The position numbers and the translations under genes are program-made. Positions 30,904 to 42,960 of a stretch of DNA of 64,000 bases are shown one piece after another. Positions within the stretch are counted from its first letter, which is position 1, and every line of letters begins with the position of its first letter. A model generated the notes under the pieces. That model did no database searches. It was not told the origin of the DNA and worked only from the letters and a program-made list of their open reading frames with translations. The stretch comes from Linum tenue (Eukaryota > Streptophyta > Magnoliopsida > Malpighiales > Linaceae): assembly GCA_946122785.1 (NCBI GenBank), contig CAMGYJ010000008.1, positions 26,747,475 to 26,811,474 of the forward strand. The letters run 5' to 3'.

Positions 30904-33394
30904 AAATATTAAATATCATATAACCTTATACTGAATATTACTTTACGTGGGATTGAATATTATTTATATTAGTACCATAGATGAGAATTAGTTTACATTC
31001 ATATGTTCGGAGTCATATTCAATACTAAGTAAACTCATATTCAGTATTAACTCAACATGTATTCAATATTAAATCACATTCAATTTTATTTAAACTGATT
31101 TCATACATTTCTACTCGTCTTCCTACACATAATTTACTATTCATGTGCTTTGGACCCAAGAATCAAAGGGCTCTTCTTTCAATCGACGACAATCTTTCCA
31201 GCGACAAAATTGGTCGATCTTCACAAGTTTACCTAGATTATGGTGGTCAATTTCAAAAAAATGTTCATAGCGGGAAGAGAGGGTTAGCAGTAACGGTAAG
31301 CAGAGTTTGAGGCACATCTCATCTTAAAAAAATCACTTCAGTGCGAAAAGAGGAAGAGATGAACTTGAAGGAAAAAAAAGTTTAAGAGAGTGAGAACACT
31401 TTCAGAGAAAAAAGATGAAGAGAGAAAGTAAAAAAGAAAGAGAGAGAAATGAAAAAGAAAGAAGTTTGAGAGAGATTAAACACTTAAAAAAAGATGAAGA
31501 GAGGAATCTGAGAGAAATAAAAAGGGAGAGAAGTATTTCTCTCTCACCTAGTGGTCCCTCGAATTTTTCCGCAATTTGTGGCTCATCTCTAATTTGAGCT
31601 AACCTTCAAGCCAACGAATTCTGGCCACTCATTTTTAGTTTGGGTAATGTGAGCCAATAGAAAGTTTTGAGCACATACACATAAATTGTGCTATGTGCAC
31701 CGTAGCGAGATTGAACAACTGCAATGTTGGTGTTGGATTGTCGTGATAGAGGTGATTCTGACGATGAAAAGGCGGCGACAATGAGATGGACAATGAAGGC
31801 CCGTCACAATGTGATGAAGTGGTGGGATTATTGTTGTAAATCAATGGAGTCTCCCTTCGAAGTACCAAGAAAAGAAAGAGGTGAGAAAGATTAACAAAAG
31901 ATACGAGATCTTCTTGTCATGGTCGAACAGTGGCAACGATGCTGATGATGGTGGTGGGTTGCGAGACGATGTTGAAAATAAATGGGCAGCGGGAACGGGG
32001 CAATGACTATCGTGCTTTTGACTGACGTGGATTCGAGCAGCCATGGCCGATCGGAGGCAACGTCGATGTTGGTTTTGGATTGCTGTGACAGAGGTGATGA
32101 TGGCGATATCTCTACTCAGACTAATGGTTATTGATTCCCTAATTTATGCCACTCAATGTTATACTGCGGAGAATCGTTGATTAGCCTTGAATCTCGATTA
32201 ATAAAGACGAGACCATTTTGAATAGAATGGTCAGTGAGACACTATCCTCAACCAAGACTAAATACCAAGGCATTGCAAATTAAAATCTCTCTAGTGGACC
32301 AAAATCCGGTACCAAGTAGTGAATCAATTCACTCTTGCCAATTGATTCCCTAGCTACTTCCAATTGACGATTCTTTATTAGGCTATTTAAACATTCTCTC
32401 GTCTAGGTCAAGTAAAAAATCATAAGAAGTTTATCAGGATTGAAACAATTAATGATGAACACATCATCTGGATATAAACTTTGAGTTCAACAATCTTGGT
32501 TCTGTAGCAATCATCAATCTAACCATACAAGACTAGGGTCCCTCAAAACCCAAGTGAGAAGATAGTCTACTCCATAGAGAAAGAGAACAATACAATATAG
32601 AAGTTGAGGAACATCATGATGGCAGTGGATTTTTTTTATTGTCAATAACAGTAACTCCAATGATCGAATCTCGAGGTCCAATGGTGAAATGATCTCTCAA
32701 ATCAGCTTCATGGGTTATTCTCTCGTCACTCTCTCTAGGGCTCTCCCTCTTACAATTTCCGATGCCAAAGATCGGATCCCCTTCAGATGGCCACTCAAGA
32801 TAGAGTTATACCCACCTCTGACAATGTTAGGGCTCGATTCATGTCGTGACAATACTCCTCCTGACCGTGACTTGCAAAACGCACCGTTTTGTTTAGTTGG
32901 TCACTCTATTCTCACACCGTGAATCATGAAAGTCATGGTCCAGTCCGTTACTTTGGTGGTCAGCCCGTACCAATGGATGGTAGGACATGACACTGCTCTA
33001 GTCCTCTAATCATTTTCGAAATATCGTGACTTAAGCCCTGAATGTCATGGTTTGGACATTGACATCCCTTTCCTGATCCTGACATTGCTTCAGTTTCCCA
33101 GCTTGTCTCGTTTGACCTCTGATCATCCCGAAACTGGCCCGTAAGCATCAAATTAATGCTAGGACTTGAAATATGACATAAACACACAATCTAGTGTAAA
33201 ATTGGTTTATATAACTATGTTTTTAGCCCAAATTATCAAGAAATGACTAAGTTATAGGGAACAACATAGGCATAATTATGTATGTATCAGGTAGTATCAG
33301 ACCACCTTGCTTCTTACATACATCTTACAGAGCAACATGAATCGCCTTTTTTCATTATCTGATCCCCACACAAACATCTTGATTTCCTCTCAAC
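30904..33394. other. No gene recognised; purine-rich tract and local duplication
   Basis: The region is AT-rich. A strongly purine-rich stretch lies at 31,360-31,540 (repeated GAGAGAAA). A 45-bp phrase around TTGGATTGTCGTGATAGAGG (31,726-31,770) recurs diverged at 32,066-32,110 (TTGGATTGCTGTGACAGAGG). Open frames are short and unrelated to families I know. Confidence 0.45.
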
Positions 33395-34027
33395 CAGGGG
33401 CGGACCTAAGGCGAGGGGAGGGGTGTCGGACGACACCCCTCCGTCCGAAAAATTTTTGAAGGACCTCCATTTTTTCGGTACAAAATTTTTAAATTTGGGA
33501 CTTCCGACACCGCTCTAATAATTATAAGCGACACCCTCATTATACGATAATTGTTTTAATGTTATAAATTAATTCATCATAATTAGTGATTAACAATAAT
33601 AAGTAAAATCAAATAAACATGCTTGTTTTAAGTAATCCACAATCCAATTTAAATTGTCGATTTGTAGTTAATAGGTGAATTGCGTAGATTTTATGGTTCT
33701 TGTAGTTACTATATTTGATTGTAAACTAATTTATTTTAACTTGATTTGATTTTAGACGTATGTCAATTCTCTTTGGCTGAGTGACTAATTTATGAATGAT
33801 TATGTAGTTATGTATATCGAAAAAGGTTTGATTTGCAACATAAACGATGAATGTATTTTAAAAAAATCTCAGTATATGAAAAATCATCATAATTCATAGT
33901 AAACATGACGTTGTGAACTTATAAATGAATTTCCAGCAATTTCTATTAAATTTTTATTTAATTATTTTATTTATTATTTTTTTTTTATCGGCAACACCCC
34001 TCTTCAATACTCCTGGGTCCACCACTG
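33395..34027. mobile_element. Non-autonomous hAT element, 633 bp
   Basis: An 8-bp TSD CTCTCAAC (33,387-33,394 and 34,028-34,035) brackets termini CAGGGGCGGACCTAAGG and, on the reverse complement of the right end, CAGTGGTGGACCCAGG, the CAG(G/T)GGCGGA type common in plant hAT elements. The interior begins with a GC-rich fold-back (GTGTCGGACGACACC) and is otherwise AT-rich and non-coding. Confidence 0.9.
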
Positions 34028-34035
34028 CTCTCAAC

Positions 34036-34615
34036 ATCCTCGCATTAAGAAACTAGAAGCATTGTGGTTTTCATAATCATAATGTTCCAAGTGACCGGTG
34101 TGTTTTTGCGATTTTTAATGTCACTTTTACAGAAAAATGAGTGAAGAGGCAGTGTCATACTGCAGAGGCACAAGAAAAATTTGCAGAGGCATACGAAAAA
34201 CTGAATTGAACCAAATATCTGTCCAAGCCAATTGAGGAAATAGGAGAGGAGGGATTTATGGAATTAATTGGTCCTGGGCAATGCATGGAAGATATACAGT
34301 GCACACAAAATCGCGCATTAAAACGTAAAAACTTACGTTTTTACGTATCCAGGCCACCAAAACGTTTCAGTTTCTACCTAAATTCGCTTAGTCACAAAAA
34401 CTTGTAAAAACATGGGTAAAATCGGAAAAAGCGCTTAAAATCGGTAAAATCACGATTTTCAAGCGTTTTTATACGATTTTGATCATCTCATATAAATGTG
34501 CTAATTGGCCCAAAATGATGTAATTTTGGAGACATATCAACAAAAAAATAAAAAAGGAAAACATGATTCATCACTCGTTCTACAACTAGTGTCGAGATAG
34601 GGACTTCATATTAGG
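34036..34615. other. No gene recognised; repeats of TTTTACG/CGATTTT
   Basis: At 34,305-34,490 several copies of AAACGTAAAAACTTACG, AAAATCGG and CACGATTTTCAAGCG occur. A related diverged block lies at 35,180-35,275 (CTTACGCTTTTACGC, TTTTACGATTTTAACC). They may be two ends of one element of about 1 kb, but I could not find a consistent TSD. Confidence 0.35.
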
Positions 34616-34623
34616 TTGAAAAG

Positions 34624-34806
34624 CATGGTCCATGAAACCGAACCCGAGACCGTATCGGAAAAGTCAACGGTAGGGTATTTTATGGCAAAACCGTGATTGA
34701 ACCGTAGTTCAATCGTTAATACTATTAAATACCGCCTATCGGTTTAGCCTCTGATACTGGTATTTTGTGGTTGAACCACCGGTACGGTACGGTTTAATGG
34801 ACCATG
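34624..34806. mobile_element. hAT-like MITE, 183 bp, copy 2
   Basis: A perfect 8-bp TSD TTGAAAAG (34,616-34,623 and 34,807-34,814) flanks perfect 10-bp terminal inverted repeats CATGGTCCAT. It is a relative, in inverse orientation, of 543-724. It lacks coding capacity. Two members with independent TSDs in one window indicate a mobile family. Confidence 0.9.
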
Positions 34807-34814
34807 TTGAAAAG

Positions 34815-36240
34815 ACACCTAATAGTATTCTTAACAACCGCTGACCTTCTATCAGTCTTCTCCCTTAATATTCAGCTGTGGCTCTTACCTGGGTTACGAT
34901 AAAAGTTTATGGGTAATTGATCGTATGTAATTAGATAAACTCAAACCAGCTTATGAGAATTTGAATTCTCAAGCTCGTTTACGGGTTACGATCTACGTTT
35001 ATGAGCTTATTATTAAGATGTTATGAGTTTTCTCTACTTTTGAGTCAACACAAATTAGTTTATGTGTTAGATATTACATTTTAATTATGAATTTCATGTA
35101 GTTATTAACTTATCTAAAATCTACGCACTCACATTTTACATACTATATGTTGTACTTAACATATTTTAGTTATTTTAAAGGGTGCGTCAAAAACTTACGC
35201 TTTTACGCTTTGATTCTACGTTTTACGATTTTAACCATTTTCCGCTTCTAGGTAGAATCGCGCTTTTAACTGCATTGAAGATATATATACTTGGACAAAG
35301 AGGAATCAATTGGGGGGGGGGGGAATTAATTGGCGAGCAGCAGGAGTCGAACTTCGTGCGGATGAAGTTTTGTACGAACAAGCCCTGGATCGCCGTCGAC
35401 TGATTTTGGGATGAATTCAGGCGAGCGGAGTATAGACTACATAAACGAATTAATTTCTTAATATACTTTTTGAATTTCAAGATATTGAATCTAAAATTAT
35501 TTGTTGATTTGTTTTTCATGATGATGAAAACTATCTATATCCTAAATTAGGTGAAGATCGCAGGATGTAGCTATCGGATTTTTATGATTTAATTCGCATT
35601 ATTTGTATTTCTAATTCATATTTTGTCTAAATTCTTAATGGTTTGTGTAGACTGGCCACCTACATATTGATTTGTTGTTCTAGGTTGAGCCCGAGAGTAG
35701 ATACATAGTATAGAACACTCTTATGGTAAAATAGAACGGGTACCACTAAAGTATGAGAATTGGGGGAGCTATACCACTTAACTAAAAAAGGGCATCGCGT
35801 ACCACTAAACTCTATTATATGTGCATCCGGTACCACTTAAGTTTATGCTAAGTGCATTCCGTTAAAGTTGACAGAATATTTTTGGAATATTTTATTTTTT
35901 AAATTTTATAATTGGTCCTTCTACTTTTCTTATTGTAAAAAAAAATATTTGGACTTATGAAAAACATCATTTTTTATTGCTTAAAGACCAAAATATAATT
36001 AAATAATATCTTGAAGTAAATATAACCTATGAATTCTATCTTGGTATAAATAATCCGAGGATGTTATATTTAGTTCTCTTACATCATGTTGATGTTGTGT
36101 AATTTTTCATATTAAATCTCATTTTAATTTTTTGATATTATATTGTAGACTATGAAGGGTTTCCTTCCAATCACCATTTACTATCTCTGTCTATTCTCTT
36201 TCACTCGAATAGAGGTTGATTCCTTTAGTGGCTAGTTCTG
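34815..36240. other. No gene recognised
   Basis: AT-rich DNA with a homopolymer of about 12-13 G at about 35,310-35,323 and a block of GGTACCAC/GTACCACTAAA motifs at 35,745-35,850 that resembles a transposon subterminal region. No convincing coding frame. Confidence 0.4.
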
Positions 36241-36360
36241 CACCATTTTGTTGAAACTTTACTTTGATTAAGCTTGTTTCCATTTTAACAGGCTGGTTCA
36301 AGTGTTTGATCTTCAGGAAGATCAACCCTGAAGGCATAGATTCCACCTCCACATCTGCAT

Positions 36361-36800
36361 TTGTCATTTAAATTCCAGAAGTTTATGAGAGTGATCAATG
36401 GCAGGGACAGGGGAAGGAAACCCAAGTTGTTGAAGGTATGGGTTCATGATTACTGTTCATCTATAACTTATCAGTTCGTCTCCCGGACATTTAAACGTTT
36501 CGATGAGTTAGACAAATGCTCTTCTCGACAGATATCTACTGACCAGCCTTGCTTTGGACGTCCATGGTCCCTATTTGAGGATCATGTATCATGCAGCCTC
36601 TTTGATCTTTCTCTTTGTAACTTTTGGTACTGGGTAGGATAGCTTCTTAATTTGGCAATATATGATTTCTGTATTTCAGGCACTTTTCATCCTTGTAAAT
36701 GATATGGGTCCTAATTGGGAGCTTGTAGGCAATGCTATTATCAACATAGCTCTTCCTTTTAAGTTGAGTATTCATATCGATCTGTCTAGATTTTGGTTCA
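36361..36800 (+). pseudogene. EAF1-like (SANT domain) chromatin-protein gene fragment
   Basis: The first piece, 36,361-36,642, includes GRDRGRKPKLLK and FGRPWSLFEDH. The second, from about 36,680, includes ALFILVNDMGPNWELVGNAI. Together they resemble the region leading into and beginning the SANT/Myb domain of plant NuA4-complex EAF1 proteins, where an arginine/glycine/lysine stretch is followed by PWSLFEDQ and VHDMGPNWELVSDAIN. The acceptor-like TATTTCAG at 36,672-36,679 marks the intron between the pieces. Stops follow soon after and neither flank shows the rest of this very large protein, so it is a relic. Attribution is by remembered motif similarity only. Confidence 0.55.
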
Positions 36801-36919
36801 TTGTACTGCTAGATGTGTGTCATGTTGTTCCTGCTACTGAGCTGCCTTTAGTTATACATGTTATTGAAGCAATTTATTTAATAGTACTCGAATTTTCACT
36901 TGAAAATGGTGATCTTTGA

Positions 36920-38690
36920 TCTTGTATCTTCTGTTGGGTATTTATGGGTATTAAATAACTATCAATATATTTGTTTTCAGTATGGTGGCACTTACGTATA
37001 ATAAGGACTCATATTAGTGAAAGAATGAGGAAATTACAAGAGTTGGTACTAATTAACTAAAAAACCTGAATTCGGAGTACATGATCGAGGAACTTCGGAG
37101 TACATAATCGAGGCACTGCCTCAACATTTATTCGGGGTTTATTAATATTTATCAATCCTATGTTTATACGAGACGTTGGTGGTTTATGTGTTGTACCATT
37201 TCAATTGTTGTTGTTAGCATATACTTGTTGGTAGTTAGCTATCACTTTGATTATTCAACTTACACAGGTTGCAAGCTTGCAGGGTATGAGTACCAATGTA
37301 CCTGCTCTATTCCTTTTCATTGGTGAGTGACAAGCTGCAGGGTATGGGGACAAACGGACCTGCTCTACTCTATTTCATTGGCGAGCCTTCAACTTCTCTG
37401 TCAACTTGTTTGAGGTAATTGACCAGAGGATGAATCCTCTTCCTAATTTCAGAGAGGTTGAGGCTGAAATTAACTTCGGCATAGGGATTGGGGGAAGTAA
37501 GTCTACATGGGTAAGTTCTTTAAAGCTGTATAGTTAAATCTAGAAGAGGAATGGTGTCTAGTTCTTACGTAGGGGGATTATTATGTAGGGGGATTTGACA
37601 CAGCACATGAAGCAGATTCTTCTCTTCCTCTCCTTTCAACTTTATCTCTCTAGCATAGGGTGGTCACTTTCTTGGCATACCTTGGAACATTATTCTTCAT
37701 ATATAACATCTGATCACCCTATTCTAGTTGGAGGCTGACCTCGAACAGGTACATACAGCTAGCTAGCTAGAGAGATAGGGGAGGATACTGTTGCTTTTGA
37801 GAATGTTTCAAACTCTTCTGACTATTCTAGTTGTGTACTCAGCAGATGGTACTTGGTTTTTTCAGCATTTTCTCATTTAGGTTGTATCCATTTTCCTCTG
37901 CTTCTTTCTCAGGGATTCTAGAATGGCAGTCAACCCTTCATAGCTGTAGTGTTGCTGGTCAGAGTAATGGAAGATAATCTTTACTGCTGTTGGCCGGGTA
38001 TATACTGAAAAATACTTTTAATACTATTAAAATCTATCAAGTAACTTATTTTTATACGTTAAGTAACTGTATAGTAGGTTATTATTTGATTTTTATACTT
38101 TTAGTGCTCATTGAACTTCTGTGTTTGATGTGCTGCTTGCCACACCTTAGGTGACAATCGAGGTGGCTATACATGGTACCTACCAACTTCCTTCTGTTGA
38201 CTGTAGTAGTGACAAAATGAAAGATGCTCAACTCTCTGGATACCATACTTGATCAAATTCCGGCAAGCAAAATGTGCTACCAAGGAGAGGTGATCGTAAG
38301 ATATTTCAAAGGGGTATTTTTCTTTGGCTTTCAAGAATGTTGGATCATGACTAGATCATTAGGTTGTTTTGAGTACTTAGAATATTATGAATAGTAAACT
38401 ATGTTCCTTTGGATTATGTTTGAATATCTATAGTTATTAGCATTTTACCATGTAAACAATATTAGTTTTTATCCTAAATCATGGAATGAATCATGAAATA
38501 TTGATGGGTATGGTGTATTGTATGATTTGGCTCTCAAGAATGATATTTATAGTCAAATTAGCAAGAAAAATGCTTGGTTCTGGATTTATCTATAGTGACC
38601 AGTGCAATTGCAACCAAGTAATAGTCACAAATCTGCTTGGTTCTCTTTAGTAACGATTTATTTGTATCTCTTTAGTGATAATTTTTAGTT
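36920..38690. other. No complete gene; local duplication
   Basis: A 50-bp phrase at about 37,268-37,325 (TTGCAGGGTATGAG...) is repeated in diverged form at 37,330-37,385 (CTGCAGGGTATGGG...). The segment may include decayed introns or exons belonging to the chromatin-gene relic upstream, but I see no further motif. The rest is AT-rich. Confidence 0.35.
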
Positions 38691-38699
38691 GGTTGCAAA

Positions 38700-39516
38700 T
38701 TGATTTAGCGACGAACAAAGCAAGGGTTTTAATCCCTACTACAAACAACTCACTAGTGAATTTTACACTGAAGTGAAACCCCTGCTACAACCCTTGGACG
38801 GGACTTTCACCGTGGGTTGCTAAACACCCTTGTTACACGTAGCTAGGGCTGTTAATGAGCCGAGTCGAGACTAGCTTTGTCATAGTTCGGGCTCGGCTCG
38901 TTAATATATTTCCAGGCTCGAGCTCGGATCGTGTTCGTCACGAGCTTTAATATGCAAGCTCGAGCTCGGCTCGTTTATGAAAATGAAAGCTCGAGCTCGA
39001 CTCGAGCTCGGCTTGTCAAATAAGCTTAACTAGCCCAAATTCGAGTTCAGCTCATAAAATGTTCATGATAGCTCAAGATTGACCTAGAACTGCGCACAAA
39101 ATTACATTCTAACCTGTAGCAAAGTCTAGCAAAGTAAAACACAACATTTATCCCAATTTCAATACATAAAATCCATAAATTCTAATCCTTTTTTATGTCA
39201 AACCATTAAATGAGCTTGTTCGTGAGCTTTCGAGCTGAACATGGTATGGCTCGAGTTCGGCTCGTTTAGTTAACGAGCTTGTTCGCGAGCCGGCTCGATT
39301 AAAACAAATCGAGTGTCGAACGAGTTTTCTCGAGTCGCACACTGAGTCGTTCATGAGCGGCTTGGTTCATTAACAACCCTACACGTAGCAGGGGCAGCAT
39401 TGACGAGGGTTCATGCAGGGGTTGGTGAAACCCTTGCTACAACTGGTAGCAGGGGTTAAAATCCTTGCTATAGGTAGAAAAAACCCTTGACATAGACAAT
39501 TTTTTGTAGTGAAAGT
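38700..39516. mobile_element. CACTA-like element remnant, interrupted by a hAT
   Basis: The right end reads TTTTTTGTAGTG, the inverse of the CACTACAAAAAA terminus of plant CACTA elements. Subterminal motifs AGCAAGGATTTTAACCCC (right, inverse) and AGCAAGGGTTTTAATCCC (left) face each other. A second GTAGTG follows about 20 bp on. The left terminus and a 3-bp TSD were not found, so the left boundary is approximate. Confidence 0.5.
38844..39381. mobile_element. Non-autonomous hAT element, 538 bp
   Basis: A perfect 8-bp TSD CACGTAGC (38,836-38,843 and 39,382-39,389) flanks termini TAGGGCTGTTAATGAGCC and, on the reverse complement of the right end, TAGGGTTGTTAATGAACC. The interior is dense in GCTCGAGCTCGG/GAGCTCG motifs in both orientations. 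No coding capacity. It sits inside the CACTA-like repeat, which reads through when the element is removed. Confidence 0.92.
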
Positions 39517-39854
39517 GAAGTTTCTTGTAGTGAAAGTGCCTATACACTTTCGTCGTATCAAATATGTGAACATGTCATAAGGGCTTATCTCATGAGGGTG
39601 ACAATGTGAAAACTTCTACCCATAAGCAGCTGATGCAGAGATAATAATGCTTTCGAAATGATACTACTTAGTGAAAGTTGACACTGTTATCATCGACCTT
39701 TTTCTTGTCACTCCCTTATATACATACTTCCTCAAGTGAAAATCAACTTATGAGCTTGATGAAGTTTGCCCAAATTCACCATACTATTTACTTCAAAGAC
39801 AATCATAAATGAATTATAATTTACAACTCTCCTCACACCCACTGTCATTCCGTC

Positions 39855-40640
39855 CGTCTCTGGTGTGGGTAATTTCCTGATCGGATCATCAACTTGATTA
39901 CTTGAGTAACATGCATGTTGGTTTGGTAATTATGGCGTTGACCATTATCTTTCTAATCACATGGGTGCCTTAAAAAAAAACCCAAATTCTGTATTTTTCC
40001 CGCGCATCAAGATATAAGTTTGAGATCTGTTTTTTTCCCCCACATTATAATAATTCCTTCATCGTATATTTATGAATCTAGAAAACAAATTGTCTACTTC
40101 GAATCACGACTGTCTTGCAGCATTAATTAATTAATTACAGATCATTGATAGAACGGGGTTTATTTAATTAGATGGAACTATAGGCTTGCCTCATGAGGCT
40201 GAGAATGTCAATGCTTCTAATTAGTTCCATAAAAGCAGCTGATGATGCACACACAAAAACTCTACCGCACAACACCCTTATGGGGGAAAAAAAAAAGTCT
40301 ACGCTCCGATTCCCTCCCCTTCTTCTCCCTTTCTTCTTCCAACAGTTGAGCTAGCGATTCGACGCTTAGCTTGCAGGCCGTTTTCGATGCTCCAAAATAC
40401 ATGCAGGCGTTTTGATGAAAGCTCAAAGCTCTATGATCAAGAGATATTCCACTTCAATCGATCAGAAGAACTCGCAGTTAGCTAGCTTAGCTATGGTGGC
40501 CGGTCATCGATCATCATCAGCAAACAAAGAAAACCAGCAGCAAGGTTTTCGATCTACAGGTGCACATATACATATATATCACGTTATGATCATGTACCAT
40601 ATATTTAGCGATATATGCTTAATTTCTGACGAGAGAGACA
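39855..40640 (+). repeat. Duplicon C, left part, with an exon-like open stretch
   Basis: This is the counterpart of 13,385-14,196. An open stretch starting at an ATG near 40,430 reads MIKRYSTSIDQKNSQLASLA, then ANKENQQQGFRST, and reaches a donor-like CAG|GTGCAC at about 40,559. In duplicon A a 5-bp indel destroys this frame. It may be a first coding exon whose downstream part is gone, or a former leader. The family is unknown. Confidence 0.4.
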
Positions 40641-40651
40641 CATAACTTATG

Positions 40652-40850
40652 TTTGGCCCGGCTTTTAAAAGTGCTTTTCGGCTTCAAAAGCTGAAGCAGG
40701 GCCAAACACCCCTTAAAAGCTCGACTTTTAAAAAGCCAAAAAAATCGCTTTTGTATAACATAAAAGCAGAAGCTCCGATCTGGAGCTTCTGCGAAAAGCT
40801 GTTTTGAAAATACAAAATGTCAGACCTCATTTCCAAAAATTCCCAAAATT
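40652..40850. mobile_element. MITE-like fragment with GTTTGGCC...GGCCAAAC
   Basis: GTTTGGCCCGGCTTTTAAAA and AGCAGGGCCAAACACCCC face each other within 70 bp, followed by further AAAAGC/GCTTTT repeats and a hairpin AGAAGCTCCGATCTGGAGCTTCT. The segment interrupts the alignment between duplicons A and C. The TSD was not resolved. Confidence 0.45.
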
Positions 40851-41411
40851 GAAATCCTGAATTCATTAGAATGGCGAAGTTCCCTACTCCAATCATCCAA
40901 ATAACTCCTAAGTAGATGATGGTTATTTGTACGGAATTCAAATGTTGAGGACAATATAAAGATCAATGAAAGAACCTGGTTGCAAATAGAAGTTTAGGAA
41001 CATGAAAAGTGAAGAAGCTCTTTACCATTTGGGATATAATAAAGCTCCATGACAACCGCCATATCATTTTGTTTCACCCAATTAATTATAACAAAAATGG
41101 AAAGGCAAAAAAAAAATCAAAGTATAAAGAAGATCATCTCACGATGTACACAATGGGTAGAAGGGAGTGTAACTAAACAGAAAAATTGTGAAATAAATGA
41201 ACATCTATGGTGTGTGCTCTCAGCTCACTGCAATTCCTTTACATAGATTGAACCTAAGAATGGCAGTATAGCATCTCTTAATTTTGGAATATAAGTAAAA
41301 TTATTGGTAAACTTTACCCAAATTTAGAAATCAGAAACACTTTAGCTTCCTCTCTCTCAATTACCATATTCAGTCCGCCGCGTCTCTTGGATTACCACTT
41401 GAAGCCGCTTG

Positions 41412-41696
41412 TCAGAAAAAGTTGTGGGATTTAGTCACAAAAACATATATGGCAATGACGGCGGCGCCGCCAAAGGCTGATGCTGCAGCTACCACAACAA
41501 GTACTATACGGAAGGACAAGGTGGCGGCGGCCGACGTTTTCAAGGTTGAGGTTGAGGTTGTGATGGATGCGGCGGAGGGCTTGTGCTTGTGATTGTGCTG
41601 CTCCCAGCTGTTATTGAAGTATCGACAATGGGCAGGGAAGCATGGCAGCTCGCTTTTACGGATCATTTCTTGGATTGTTGTAACTATCTCCTTCAC
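41412..41696 (-). pseudogene. Small single-pass membrane protein ORF, copy C
   Basis: This paralogue of 15,178-15,465 has 94 codons opening at the same non-ATG codon. The N-terminal helix EIVTTIQEMIRKSE, the HNHKHKPSAAS block and the C-terminal hydrophobic segment ending AVIAIYVFVTK are preserved. The gap relative to copy A is a whole codon. Preservation of the frame in both copies while flanks diverged could reflect past selection. The upstream acceptor-like TATGTAG suggests missing 5' exons. The function is unknown. Confidence 0.45.
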
Positions 41697-41861
41697 AAGG
41701 GCAGCTTCAGACCTACATATTTAGGGTTTTCTCTCCGTAAGAAAATCATAGAGCATTTTAATTTTAACAGATCATATATTCATTTAAATATGTTCAAAAA
41801 TAAAAGGGTAAAAGGTAATCAAGAGAGCTTGTTTTTACGATGTTTAAAGATATATATATAT

Positions 41862-42264
41862 GGGGAGTTCTACGGTACCCCGGGTGAAATCCGGGGTACC
41901 GCATACCTTAAGTAAGAAAACGCTCTCTAGAACTTGAGTTGACTGATCTTTCGGACATTATACTATACTCTAACCCATAAAGATCAAAATCTAGGTCTTA
42001 ATTCTGTAAATCTTATACCCCAAGATCAATTTAATTAGAAACAATAATCGACGGTTATGATTCGTCCAAATATAGGCAAAAAAAGTAATGCACCATCTTA
42101 GGGTTTATAGTTTATGATTTAGATAATTAGGATCTAGGGTTCACTCATTAAGGGTTATGGCATAGTATCATGCCCAAAAATCCTGCTAATTCGAGGTCTA
42201 AATAGCGTTTTCATACTCAAGGTATGCGGTACCCCGGATTTCACCCGGGGTACCATAGAAGGCA

Positions 42265-42266
<2 letters not shown>
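41862..42266. mobile_element. MULE-like MITE with a hairpin at each end
   Basis: Ends GGGGAGTTCTACGGTACCCC and, on the reverse complement of the right, GGTGCCTTCTATGGTACCCC form terminal inverted repeats of over 50 bp. Within each, GGTACCCCGG and CCGGGGTACC (41,874-41,900 and 42,228-42,254) form a 10-bp hairpin. The flanks are (AT)n on both sides, so a 9-10 bp TSD is compatible but not provable. It is absent from duplicon A. It has no coding capacity, and a degenerate relative is at 8,820-9,195. Confidence 0.82.
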
Positions 42267-42303
<37 letters not shown>

Positions 42304-42509
42304 AATTATTCCTTCATAATCTCCTTTTTTTATGCGAAACAATCGATCAACTGGTGAATTTTACTATGTCAAACCCTAATTTGATAGGATGATTTTCTCT
42401 CGTGGGTTTAACGTGAATGAAAGTGACAAGTGATTCAAAGGAAAAAGAAAACAACAACATTTATTACAAACATGAGAATGACATGTACCGATGTACGCTA
42501 TTATATCTG

Positions 42510-42960
42510 TGTATGTGAATGAGATGATGATCTTTGGTTCAAACATCCATGTTTTCAATGTTGTGTGATAATTTTGACGTGAAAGATCTAGGTGAAGATA
42601 GTGTTATCTTTGGAATCCGGGTAACTACTATGGAAAAGATCTAAAACGAGTTAGTTAAGATGATTTTTGGCAAATTTCCTTATGGAAACACCAAGTTGAT
42701 CCATTGTGATAGCACGCAACTATTGCTAAAGTTTGAGAATTGTTATTACAATGGTAAGAGATGATAGATTCGTCATAAGCATAGTAATGTAAGAGAGTTC
42801 CTAGATATAGGAGCAATGAGAGTGGATCATGTAAGATTTGAAGAGAATCTAACTGATCCTTTGACGAAAGAATTAGCTAAAGAGAAAGTTAAGAATACAT
42901 TTAAGGGTACGAGGCTTATAGTCATAGAATGATGAATTATACGTGATGGTAACCCGACTC
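42510..42960 (+). pseudogene. Decayed copia RT and RNase H remnants, copy C
   Basis: RT-thumb residues (MMIFGSN, NFDVKDLGEDSVIFGI) are followed directly by RNase H/pol-tail residues (FEENLTDPLTKELAKEKVKN). The middle seen in copy B is deleted. The tail continues into an untranslated region and then the LTR at 43,442. Confidence 0.68.
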
